In this document: in pieces, positions 55,386 through 64,000 of the stretch
Layout of the letters: each line of letters opens with the position of its first letter
How positions within the stretch are numbered: position 1 is the first letter of the stretch
DNA from: Poa pratensis
Taxonomy: Eukaryota; Streptophyta; Magnoliopsida; Poales; Poaceae
Direction of reading: 5' to 3'
Length of the DNA: 64,000 nt
Assembly: GCA_947311845.1 (NCBI GenBank)
Contig: CAMZMU010000059.1
Coordinates: forward strand, 35,532,063-35,596,062
Notes under the pieces: generated by a model
Told to the model about the DNA's origin: nothing
Seen by the model: only the letters and a program-made list of their open reading frames with translations
Databases searched by the model: none
Program-made: the position numbers and the translations under genes

Positions 55386-57804
55386 ATGCTCCGCCGCCTC
55401 TCCGGCTCTGTCGCCGTCGCCCTCCGCCGCTCCCTCTCCACGGCCGCCTCGCGCCCGCCGTGGGCCCTGACCCAGCTTACGTCGGTGGATGAGTCCGGGG
55501 CGTCGCCGCCGGGCGTGTCCTTCCCCGTCGACGATCCCCCGTCCATCACCAACCTCACCATCCCCGCCCACTTCGTCCAACCGCGCCGTCTCCCGGACCC
55601 CGAAACCGAAAAGGGCGGGTACCTCTCGGGCCAAGTCGCCGCCACGAGCTCCGACGGCTTCCTCCTCCTGCGCTTCTGCGAAGCCCGCCTCGACGCCGCC
55701 GCCGTCGGCGACCGCACCCAATCCTTCTCATCCCTCATGCGCAACTTGTCCTGGGCCGGCACGGACATGGACCCGGAAGTGGTTCGCTTCGTTTGCAACC
55801 CGCTCAGCGGCGAGCTGTACCGCCTCCCGGACCTCGACGGCACCAAGAGGACCTCCGCCTACCGCCACCTCGGCCTCCTCACCCAATCCGAAGGCGGGCA
55901 CGTGCCGGCTGGCAGGTACGCGGTGGCCGAGATGTTTACTGCCGGAACCAGGGGGGAGGAGTGCTTCGTCATGCGGCGGTTTCTCTCGGAGACAGGGAAG
56001 TGGGACAAAGTGGTGGGCTTGCCGTCCCCGTTGCCGGCTAGGCGGCGGATGCACATCGACAACGCCGTCGTGGCCTTCGGCGACCGTCTGTGGTGGATCG
56101 ACGAGAGCTGGGGTGCCATCTCGGTGGACCCGCTCAGCGACCAGCCGGACCTCCGGTTCGTCGAGCTGCCCAGAGGGAGCGTGCTGCCTGATCTGGAGGG
56201 CGTGGTGTTAGTGAGGACATTGGGCAGCTACCGGCGCATGGGGGTCAGCGAGGGGAAGATGCGGTACGTCGAGGTGTCCAAGGAGGAGCCCTATGTGATC
56301 AGCTCATTCTCGCTCGATGGTGGGGGCAGCTCCTGGACGCTGGACCACGAGGTGGCGTTCAGCCCAATCTGGGAGGTTGAACACCGCCGTTTGGTACCCT
56401 TGGAGGAGATGCCAGGGATTGGCGCCATTGACCCACTGGATGCTAATGTCGTGTACCTCATCTGCGGCGACCAACTTCTGGGCTTGGACATGGCTAATAT
56501 GAAGATAACTGGGAGGTCGCGTCTAGATGTAGCTCTACCAGATTTCCCCCTCCTACCATGCGTGCTCCCAACGTGGCTGGAATCAAGCCAGATTCCGTAT
56601 GGAGGTAACAATCACCTGCTCCTATCTGAGTTGCTTGTTTGAGTTATCGAAGTAGTATCAAAGACAAGTAAATTACACAACGTGCAGGGTACTCTATTTT
56701 TTATACACAACTTGTTCTAGAATTTGGTGAAATTGGGGGAAGTTGAGGTGATTTGGGGGGAGTACTGGAGTTTTTTTCATTGTGGTCCACCATACTACTA
56801 CTAGATACAAAAAGATAAGTACATTCAAGATATGAAGAGAATAGGCTGTAGAAGGATTCGAGCTAAATGAAACGCTGAGTTAGTTCTAGTCTGTTCATGT
56901 CTATCTTCTGGTTTTGCTAACTTTAAATGTCATCAGAATGAGCCACCTCTCGGCCTAGTGGCAGCCACGGATCATGCCACTTGTGAATGCCCATTTTGTG
57001 AGTTTTGTTAGATTTATATGTGTATGGAGTTTTGCTTGTTTGAATTATGGAAGTAGTGTTGAATTGAAGACAAGTAAATTATACAACGTGCAGAGTACTT
57101 TATTTTTAGACACAACTTGTTCTAGAATTTGGTGAAATTGGGGAGAAATTGAGGTGATTTGGGGGGAGTACTGGAGCTTTTTTCATTGTGATCTACCATA
57201 CTACTACTAGATACAAAAAAAAAAGTACATTCTGTGGAGAATAGGCTGTAGAAGGATTCGAGCCTAGTGAAACGCTGAGTTAGTTCTAGTCTGTTCATGT
57301 CTATCTTCTGGTTTTGCTAATTTTAAATGTCATCAGAATGGGCCACCTCTTGGCCTAGTGGCAGCCACGGCACATGCCACTTGTGAATCCCATTTATGAG
57401 TTTTAGTAGATTTATATGTATATGGAGAAAATATCAGCGTATGAACTTTCATAGGTGGGTAAAGGTTATCATGATACTTCGTTGTGTTATCGTACCTGCT
57501 ACATGTATACCAGTGCCTCCATTGTGTCACTGCATCAGTATTGCTGATCAGAGCAGCCTATGCAATGTGGTATTTTTTGTTATTACTTTGATTGGATATT
57601 TGAATTTTTCTATGTACTTTATTCATCTAATTACTATAACCTATTAAATGTTCCCGTTTGCCATTTCAACACATGTATGATATGCAGAGAAATATATACC
57701 ATGTTATAATTGTTTAAGTTCTTGCTTGCATGGTTGAAGATCTGAGCAAGAAGACCACTGTCAAAAACAAGACTTTCCACGTAAAAGTGGAACTGATGAA
57801 ATGA
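55386..57804 (+). CDS. DUF1618 protein C (two exons)
   Basis: Exons 55386-56604 and 57740-57804, phase-1 intron (GGAG|GTAACA, TTGAAG|AT), 427 residues. The start at 55386 (MLRRLSGSVAVALRR) aligns with the paralogs; the longer in-frame reading from 55260 runs through hAT sequence and is unlikely. The presequence-like RRSLSTAASRPPW is followed by SSDGFLLLRF, RFVCNPLSGELYRLPD, FGDRLWWIDESWGAISVDPL, FVELPRGSVLPD, YRRMGVSEGKMRYVEV and CVLPTWLESSQIP. The last exon, DLSKKTTVKNKTFHVKVELM, departs from the usual KTLADTLVRVD ending, perhaps through an old frame change. The intron holds a 401-bp tandem duplication. The proximal promoter is largely hAT sequence. Confidence 0.83.
56631..57426. repeat. Tandem duplication (period 401) in the DUF1618 C intron
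   Basis: 56631-57031 and 57032-57426 are direct copies, both starting TTGCTTGTTTGARTTAT and containing ACAACTTGTTCTAGAATTTG and CACCTCTYGGCCTAGTGGCA. They differ by scattered substitutions and small indels. The copy starts 27 bp after the exon end and does not include coding sequence. Confidence 0.88.
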
Positions 57805-58954
57805 AGCGCACCTGCTAAGTCATATTGCGGTACTTTCTCATATCTATCCCTCCTCGTTTCGTGTATTATTTACTACACCCATTTTTCTTAGTACGTCTAA
57901 AATTTGTTGCTTGGAAAAATAAGTACTATCATGTGCGTATGCCTACTGGTTACCAAATTCTAGCAAGGAACACTTTTCTGATTTACCAAGCATGACTTAG
58001 TATTACGAAGTTCAAACTTGGTTACTTGGAGTGTGAATAATCATAAATATTATGGAACTTGGCTGAGGCCTAGCATTTTCGTTATGATGAGCCATTGTTT
58101 TCATTATTGCGAAATATTTTCACCAACCAATCTTGCCTAAACTGAACCATGCTTTTGCTACTTCGTAACACGATCATGTTGTAATTTTCATCGCAACAGT
58201 AAATAAACAAAGCATGTTGCAATGTGCAGATGGCATCTCATTTCTGTAATTGTTCCAAAGCAATATGAATGGAAAATCTGCTCGTGCTGTTGAGTACTCC
58301 TCAACTCATGTTTCTGTTTACTTCTATTTATATTGAGCTCAAGAAGAAAGGAAAAGAGAAACAATGTCTCTTGTTTATGTCACGTGCTCTCTCTGTACCA
58401 CTATTCAGATGTCCGTAGTTTTTCTTCCTTTTCAGAATCATGACAAAGCGATCAGCGAGGCTCATGTTTACATTTTGCTTTGCAGGTCTCTAAAAATTGT
58501 TAGACAAGAGTTGTTTAGGAGGACTAGGAAATTTATGGTGGTAGCGTCCTGAATTCTCATTTTGGAGGGAACGGCATGAGAAGTTTTGTTTGTTAGGCTT
58601 TGCTATGCACTTCCTCAATCTCAGTTAGGCAAAAGTCTGGTGAAAGAGTTTTTATTATTTTTTCTTTGCTTGTTCTCCTGTTGAATATCAGTAGAATGGC
58701 TTGCTTCCTTGGAATTTCAGCATGGAACGACAGTCAACATGACTTGACGCAACCTTATGTCCTTAACTTTGAATGCATTGATATGTTTAGAAGTTAAAAA
58801 CTTACAACTATGGATCATTATGGCATACACTATTCTGAGATTTGTTATTATAAGCTATTATGTAGCATTGTGGAATCTGAAATCTCGTTTTAACTTCAGG
58901 ATGCACTTTGAACTGAATGAGCATGTAAATAAGTATACTATGCAATGGATACTA
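57805..58954. other. 3' flank of DUF1618 C; no gene seen
   Basis: AT-rich. A TTTGCAGGTCTCTAAAAATT site near 58478-58497 may start a spliced 3' UTR exon, in the same relative place as those after B and D. Confidence 0.35.
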
Positions 58955-59136
58955 CTCTCTCTGTTTCAAAATATAAGTCGCACCACCTACTTTTCACCTA
59001 CTTTCAACACACATGTATCTAGACATGTTTTAGTGCAAGATTCGTGTGAATGTTGCACGAATCTTGCACTAAAACATGTCTAGATATATGTGTGTGGAAA
59101 GTATGTGGTTTGACTTATATTTTAAAACGGAGGGAG
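58955..59136. mobile_element. Stowaway-type fold-back MITE, 182 bp
   Basis: TA (58953-58954) CTCTCTCTGTTTCAAAATAT ... AAACGGAGGGAG TA (59137-59138). Almost the whole element folds back: ATCTAGACATGTTTTAGTGC is mirrored by GCACTAAAACATGTCTAGAT around a small loop near 59050. Confidence 0.88.
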
Positions 59137-59254
59137 TACTATGTATGACGTGTGCCAGTTTTTTTCCCCTTTTCATTGAAGTTACCGTGAGTGAAAAGGA
59201 AGATAGTAAGCAACTGATCTTGCCAAGTCGTACATGTCGCTTTCACATGCTTTA

Positions 59255-59437
59255 GGGCATGTACAATGCAAGATGCTTAGCAAAATAAACCAGTTTTTGG
59301 TTAAGCACTGTTGCTTATTTACACAAGATAAATACTTAACTACGCACCTCTCCTATACGAATAAGCATTGGTACTTAGTGAAATGCTTTGTTTATTTTCG
59401 TAAGCACATCACTAAGCACCTTGCATTGTACATAGTC
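59255..59437. mobile_element. Tourist-type MITE, 183 bp
   Basis: TTA at 59252-59254 and 59438-59440 flank GGGCATGTACAATGC and, on the other strand, GACTATGTACAATGC. TTA duplication and this end style fit PIF/Harbinger-derived MITEs. Confidence 0.78.
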
Positions 59438-59870
59438 TTAGGATGAAATCCCTAGTTTTCTGTTTGATAGTTTAGATCTGCGGAAAAAATAAAAATAATG
59501 TTCAACTAGAGCTTCCGATAATTCACAAGTTGAAACTCTCGGGATTGATTTGTATTTGATGAAGCACGATTTTTCTTACAGGAAATTCACCAGAGTTTTT
59601 TTTCTACAGGAAAGTCCCAGGAGTTGATGAAGCACGGGCTTCGCAGTTCGAACTCACATCCCCTTGTCGTCTTCTCCGTCAGAGCATCCAGGCTGACCCG
59701 AAGAACGCTCGACGGAACCTTTCCTCTTTGCCAGAAGATTTCACGGACTCGGTCCATGCACCAAACCCCTTCTTTTCCCCACCACGGCACCGCAAAATCG
59801 CTCGCTTTTGTTCTTCAACTCCCCTCTCTGCTCACATTGACACACCATCGCCGGCCCTTCCGGAGGCAAA

Positions 59871-61386
59871 ATGCCCCTCCTGCTCCGACGCCTAGCCGCC
59901 GCCGTCTCGGCGCCCCTCCGCCGCTCCCTCTCCACGGCGCGCCCCCGCCCCCCGTGGGCCATGCTGAATATCGAGGTGGTGCTGGACGCGTCAGGGGCGC
60001 CTTCGCCGGGCGCGCGCGCGTCCTTCGACCTCAACGCGGGCCCGCGCGCCTCCCACCTCGCCGTCCCCACCCGCTTCGTCGACCCCCACGGCGACGCCCT
60101 GGACTTCCTCGTTGGCATCGTGCGCGGCGCGAGCAGCGACGGCCTCCTCCTCCTCGACTTCCTCGACACCCGCCACTGCCCCAGATCGCCACACGAACTG
60201 GCCGTGGGCGGCGGCGTCAAACGGGACGTGAGGCTCTTCATCTGCAACCCTCTCAGCGGCCAGCTGTTCCGCCTCCCTGCCCCGGGCATGCAAGTCCCGA
60301 AGGCGAGCACGCCCTTCGGCCTGCTCAGCCAATCCTCCGACGGCCCGCCTGATAGGTACGTCGTGGCTCAGCTCAGCAGCTGCCGGGAAGGCAGAGTCGT
60401 GCGTCGGTTTCTGTCGGAAACAGGGCAGTGGGAGGAGCGGCCGCTGGTCGTGGCCGAGCCGTGCGCGATGCCGGCTGAGCGGAGGATGCAGATAGACCAC
60501 GAGGTGCTGGCGTTTGGGGACCGGCTGTGGTGGGTGGACGTGACCTGGGGTGTCTGCTCAGTCGACCCGTTCAGCGACCGGCCGGAGCGTCGCTTCGTCG
60601 AGCTGCCGGACTGCAGTGTGCTGCATCCTCCATGTGTCGCTGGCCTGGCACTGGCAGGGAGTCCGATAGAGAGCAGGTACCGTCGCATGGGGGTCAGCGA
60701 GGGGAAGCTGCGGTTCGTCCACCTGGACCTGGGCAAGACACAGAAGTCGTTCAGGATCACCTCGTTTTCACTCGATGCCGAGAGCTGCAGCTGGGCGCTG
60801 GATCACGGGATTGAATTTGAAATTGCAGAAACCTCGCCCGATAAATCCAAACCACTGGAATACTGCAGACCGGGGATTGCCGCCATAGATCCGTTCAAAG
60901 CCAACTTGTGTACCTCCAGCATCGTGGTCTTGTTATTGCCCTGGACATGGCTAAGGCGGAGGAGATTTGGAGGTGTCGTCTACCAGATAGAATCGCCTGT
61001 CAAATGACGCGCCACTCTAGTCTCTTTCGTCCGTGCGTGCTCTCAACATGGCTTGCATCAAGCTATATCCCAGGTATATATAAGCTTCTTCAACGTGCTT
61101 GTTTCGCGCTACACATGTTTCTCAACATGGCTTTCATAGCCTATCATGTAAAACATTTTTCTGCTTCTCTAATTGATGTCCAGGTATAGATATGCAATAG
61201 ACGTTGTTTTCCAATTTAATTCTTGGTGTAACGAAGGAACATATACTGCTTTGTTGCTCTGTGTTATTTTTTGCTTAACTTCTTGTCTCCATAATTGACG
61301 GAACCCTTTCGAGCAACAAGACCAATTGCAAAAGGAAGACATTGGCAGAGACGCTGGTTCGCGTAGACAGAGGCCACAAAAACTGA
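59871..61386 (+). pseudogene. DUF1618 protein D, frameshifted and with lost splice acceptor
   Basis: Starts MPLLLRRLAAAVSAPL at 59871 with the shared RRSLSTARPRPPW presequence. Core blocks RLFICNPLSGQLFRLP, FGDRLWWVDVTWGVCSVDPF and YRRMGVSEGKLRFVHL are intact. Near 60908 one G is missing compared with paralogs; the frame shifts from FKANL to an early stop at 61007, while the expected VYLQHRGLVIALDMAKAEE continues in the next frame. The donor CAG|GTATAT at 61073 is fine, but the acceptor expected at 61299-61300 reads CG, not AG. The last exon (61301-61386) itself is intact: KTLAETLVRVDRGHKN then stop. Two independent lesions make a true pseudogene likely, though the frameshift alone could be an error. 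Confidence 0.8.
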
Positions 61387-62685
61387 ACTGTTCCAGCCAG
61401 TTTTGGTACTTTCTCTTGAGTTACTCTTGTTTGTGTACCTTTCTTCTTTCGTTTGATATTTAGTCACATCTTATTCTTTCATTGTTCATGAATCTGCATT
61501 TCTCTTACACTGCCCCTGCAATGTGTTGCAAACAAGGAAGTTTCGGTCATGTTTCCAAGTCACTGTGTTCAACAGGTTATCTTAGATGTCCAATATATAC
61601 TAGAACACCATTGCTATGCTTAACTCCAACTTGTTTGGTCCGAGTGTTCGCCACTTGTGAGATGTGATGATTTTTTAGTATCCAGACTGTGTACACATAT
61701 TATGGCTGATTACATTCTAGAGTACTTTTTCTTCAATCATGCTGCAGTTTTGGGAAAAAAACAATTCTACTTGAATATGTTCCTTACTCGGCAATGGAGA
61801 CTCGCTCGACTAATAACGACTAGTCGCTAGAGTTGTATTTGACTTCCAACCAAAAGAACTCGGCTAGTTGTGACTATTTACGACTGCCGTGCTAGTTGTC
61901 CGACTAGCCAATGAGTTGGTAGCACATTGACTGACTCAACTTTCTTGACTTTCTCAATCCTCCGCACTGTCTTCGGTGCTTCACTGCTACGCAGAGTAGT
62001 ATTACCTTGTCAGAACTACTTCAGTACATGGTCCGACTTATCCCAGCCATAAAACTGGGACAAAGTTGAAATGTGTAAATCAGGACTGAACTGAAGTATG
62101 ATCCTTGCTATTTCTTACCAAGTAACCATGCTTTAAATTGACTTACCACCAATATTGAAATGTTATCCAAGTAGTACCTCAACAGAAATGTTACCCAAGT
62201 ATGTCATCACAAAAATTATTTGTGCTTACAATGTTTCCTTGCAGGTTCCTTAATTTTGGCCGACAACAAAGCTGAAGGGGGCAACTGAAAGTCATGAGAT
62301 CCCATTTTTTTGGCGAAATTACGTGACAATTCTGGGCTTGTTCTATTGGCTGATGCAACTCTCTGTGTAGCGGGCGGATGTCTTATACATCTTGGACTTG
62401 TTTAGGTGCACAATCGTTGAATAGGCTGACTACATTGCATTGACCATATTTATTGGCAACTTTTATTGAGCAGTCTTAGAAATGCAATGTTACTTGCAAG
62501 ACACCATGCTTATGCTCTTTGTGAAAATGTTCACGCACTTAAAATGTTTGGTTCTGATCTGTTTCACTTTAATCATCAAACCTGGGATCGAATTGTTTTG
62601 CATAGGATATTTGCATGCCGATGATGAGAAATGGATACATTTCTTTAATCTGTTTAGACACCTCTGAATAACTAAAATAACTGAT
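61387..62685. other. 3' flank of DUF1618 D; no gene seen
   Basis: Similar in parts to the 3' flank of gene B. Around 61800-61930 short GACTAGT/ACTAGTC-like words recur. A CTTGCAGGTTCC acceptor-like site near 62238-62249 matches the possible 3' UTR exon position. Confidence 0.35.
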
Positions 62686-62689
62686 GCAA

Positions 62690-62943
62690 AGCGGAGGTTC
62701 TTCGCGGCGGCGCCGGCGTTCCCGGCAGTAGTCTCTTCGGAGGCGGTGCTCGGTGACTTCCCGTCTGCGGTGTGGTGGGCTCCGGCGATCCAATGTTTGG
62801 GGAGCTTCAGCAGCGGCGCGCCATCGTCAGCTCCGGCTCGTCGTCGTCGGGATCCAGAGGGCTTCCTTGTAATTTTTCCTTTGTTTCTCGACCTTTCTGT
62901 AAGTTCGGAGAATTAATATATCATCCCTTTCGCAAAAAAAAAT
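62690..62943 (+). mobile_element. Retroposon fragment with poly-A tail
   Basis: GC-rich sequence that passes into TGTAAGTTCGGAG, TAATATATCATCCCTTTCGC and a run of A. This is the 3' end style of plant LINEs or SINEs. It is 5' truncated and carries no domain. Confidence 0.45.
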
Positions 62944-62985
62944 CCTACAGTGGAAAATTATGTCAATAAGAATTTATGTTATATA

Positions 62986-63080
62986 CTACCTCCGATCCAG
63001 AAAAATTGTCGTGGAGTGTGTACAAACTTTGTACTAACGCAGTTTATTCTCCCCGACAGTTAATTAGGACCGGAGGGAGT
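62986..63080. mobile_element. Short Stowaway-type MITE
   Basis: TA, CTACCTCCGATCCAGAAAAA ... GGACCGGAGGGAG, TA. Inner parts ATTGTCG and CGACAGTTAAT are inverted. Length 95 bp, TA at 62984-62985 and 63081-63082. Confidence 0.78.
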
Positions 63081-63339
63081 AGCTAATATACTAACAACCT
63101 AAGATCCTATTATACAGATATGGCTAACCAGCTACTGATATTTAGAATGAGACTTTCTCCTTGTTCTGTCAAACACTAAGTTCATTTCCTGTGTAAAAAG
63201 TAAAAACTCTTTGGCATTTGTAAATGTTTGTCTTAGTTCCATTGATGATTGCATCGACTACTGCACCTACGGATACTCCAGGATGCTAATGTGATTATCT
63301 GCATGCACAAAGGGATATTGAACTTCTGCTTTAGAGAGG

Positions 63340-64000
63340 ATTGCTGTGCATATCATTGTTGGGGCATCAGTAAGACCAGCACAGGTTTTCACAAACTGAC
63401 ACTGAAAGAAAAGATGATGTGTGGTTTCCGTAACGTGGAGCCGACATAGGATGCAGTCATATAGTCATATGATTGAATTTCAAAATTCTTCCTTTGCAAC
63501 ATTGCTCTAGTATTGAGTATTTGTTTTTGAGAAGCAACCAAAAAAAGATTCGAAGTTTTCTCTGTAAACAAGACTTCCATACCCAGCTAATGGGCAGGAT
63601 TGTATCACGATTTCCAATACAGATTTTGTAGACACTAGCAATACAATAGCCAGGAGTTTCCTGAAGTAATCCCACACATCACAGGACTCGGAAGAAGAGT
63701 GGTGGATTGCATGAGTATCTGGAAGCTCCTGGGATTGCTGAAATTCTAATTCTGACAGAGGTTGAAAAAGTAGAGACAGAGAAATATTCAGTCTGAAGTG
63801 TTGAACTGAAAGATTGATAACCTTTGGAGGAAGAAAACAGGTGCGGCATCAGGTTGCATAGAGGAGTGGTGTTCTAGGAATCATGCGGAAGAATCCCATG
63901 GAGCGAATTTCTTTGGTTTCCTTGCTAGTTCTGCAGAACCAAAGACTCAATTTCATGTATTTGCCCTCCAGCTTGCCCTAACAATTTCATGAAACCGACA
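63340..64000 (-). pseudogene. LINE reverse transcriptase 3' fragment (zf-RVT region)
   Basis: Read on the minus strand, frames give VWKSCLQRKLRIFFWLLLKN (63457-63675) and, after a shift, ILNTRAMLQRKNFEIQSYDY (63389-63580), followed by a region with SVSVCENLCW. These match the WK...K.FFWLLL...L.TR..L and H..F.C..A...W pattern at the C-terminus of plant L1 LINEs. The frame is broken and the rest lies beyond the window. It is a different relic, in opposite orientation, from the one at 75-1530. Confidence 0.65.

Noticed and set aside
1..64000. tRNA or rRNA genes
   Set aside because: The only tRNA-like matches are the 18-base tRNA-Asp ends in retroelement primer sites and the iMet primer site at 35957; no complete cloverleaf was seen by eye.

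Overview
The window looks like gene-poor nuclear DNA from a large-genome grass, most likely the Triticeae (wheat, Aegilops or barley group). The reasons are transposons nested in transposons, Gypsy LTRs primed by tRNA-Asp, Stowaway and Tourist-type MITEs, a CACTA element with CACTAGTAGAAAA-type ends, and a cluster of DUF1618 genes, a family expanded in grasses. All names rest on motif recognition by eye; no database was searched.

Left part (1-29846). A decayed LINE 3' end (75-1530) is followed by a CACTA element at 2005-29846, bounded by CACTA-type ends and an ACT target-site duplication. It carries a frameshifted TNP2 transposase gene (2536-5845), a small broken gene of unknown function (6916-7431) and a second large gene (9627-29456) ending in a Ulp1-type protease domain. 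Palindromes of the type TTGGTCCCGGTTCGT/ACGAACCGGGACCAA lie at both ends of the element, and that motif or a variant lies next to the TATA box of each gene. The second gene is split by a 16.1 kb Gypsy-type array (10570-26697, TSD CATGC) made of LTR-internal-LTR-[13 N]-LTR-internal-LTR. Each internal region codes on the minus strand only for gag plus aspartic protease, so the family is non-autonomous.

Middle part (29847-45600). It holds a long Stowaway-type MITE containing a retroposon, a three-exon N-terminal relic of a respiratory burst oxidase (RBOH) gene, dispersed repeats, a nested Gypsy LTR with inverted copies of another repeat, and a possible NAC-domain fragment.

Right part (34583-61386). 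Four DUF1618 genes form a loose cluster: A (minus, 34583-39110, with a deleted Copia element in its intron), B (45657-47517), C (55386-57804) and D (59871-61386, a pseudogene with a frameshift and a lost splice acceptor). All share one long exon, a phase-1 intron, a short last exon and an Arg-rich N-terminus that looks like a mitochondrial presequence. Between B and C lie a LINE ORF1 relic inside a MITE, a 1.4 kb Mutator-like element (9-bp TSD) whose promoter is packed with E2F-like TTTCCCGCC sites, and a non-autonomous hAT element that ends about 80 bp before the start codon of gene C. The window ends in another LINE fragment on the minus strand.

The intact host genes I can support are DUF1618 A, B and C. 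Nearly everything else is transposon or relic. Differences between the two internal copies of the Gypsy array are mostly one-base indels, so some frameshifts may be consensus errors.
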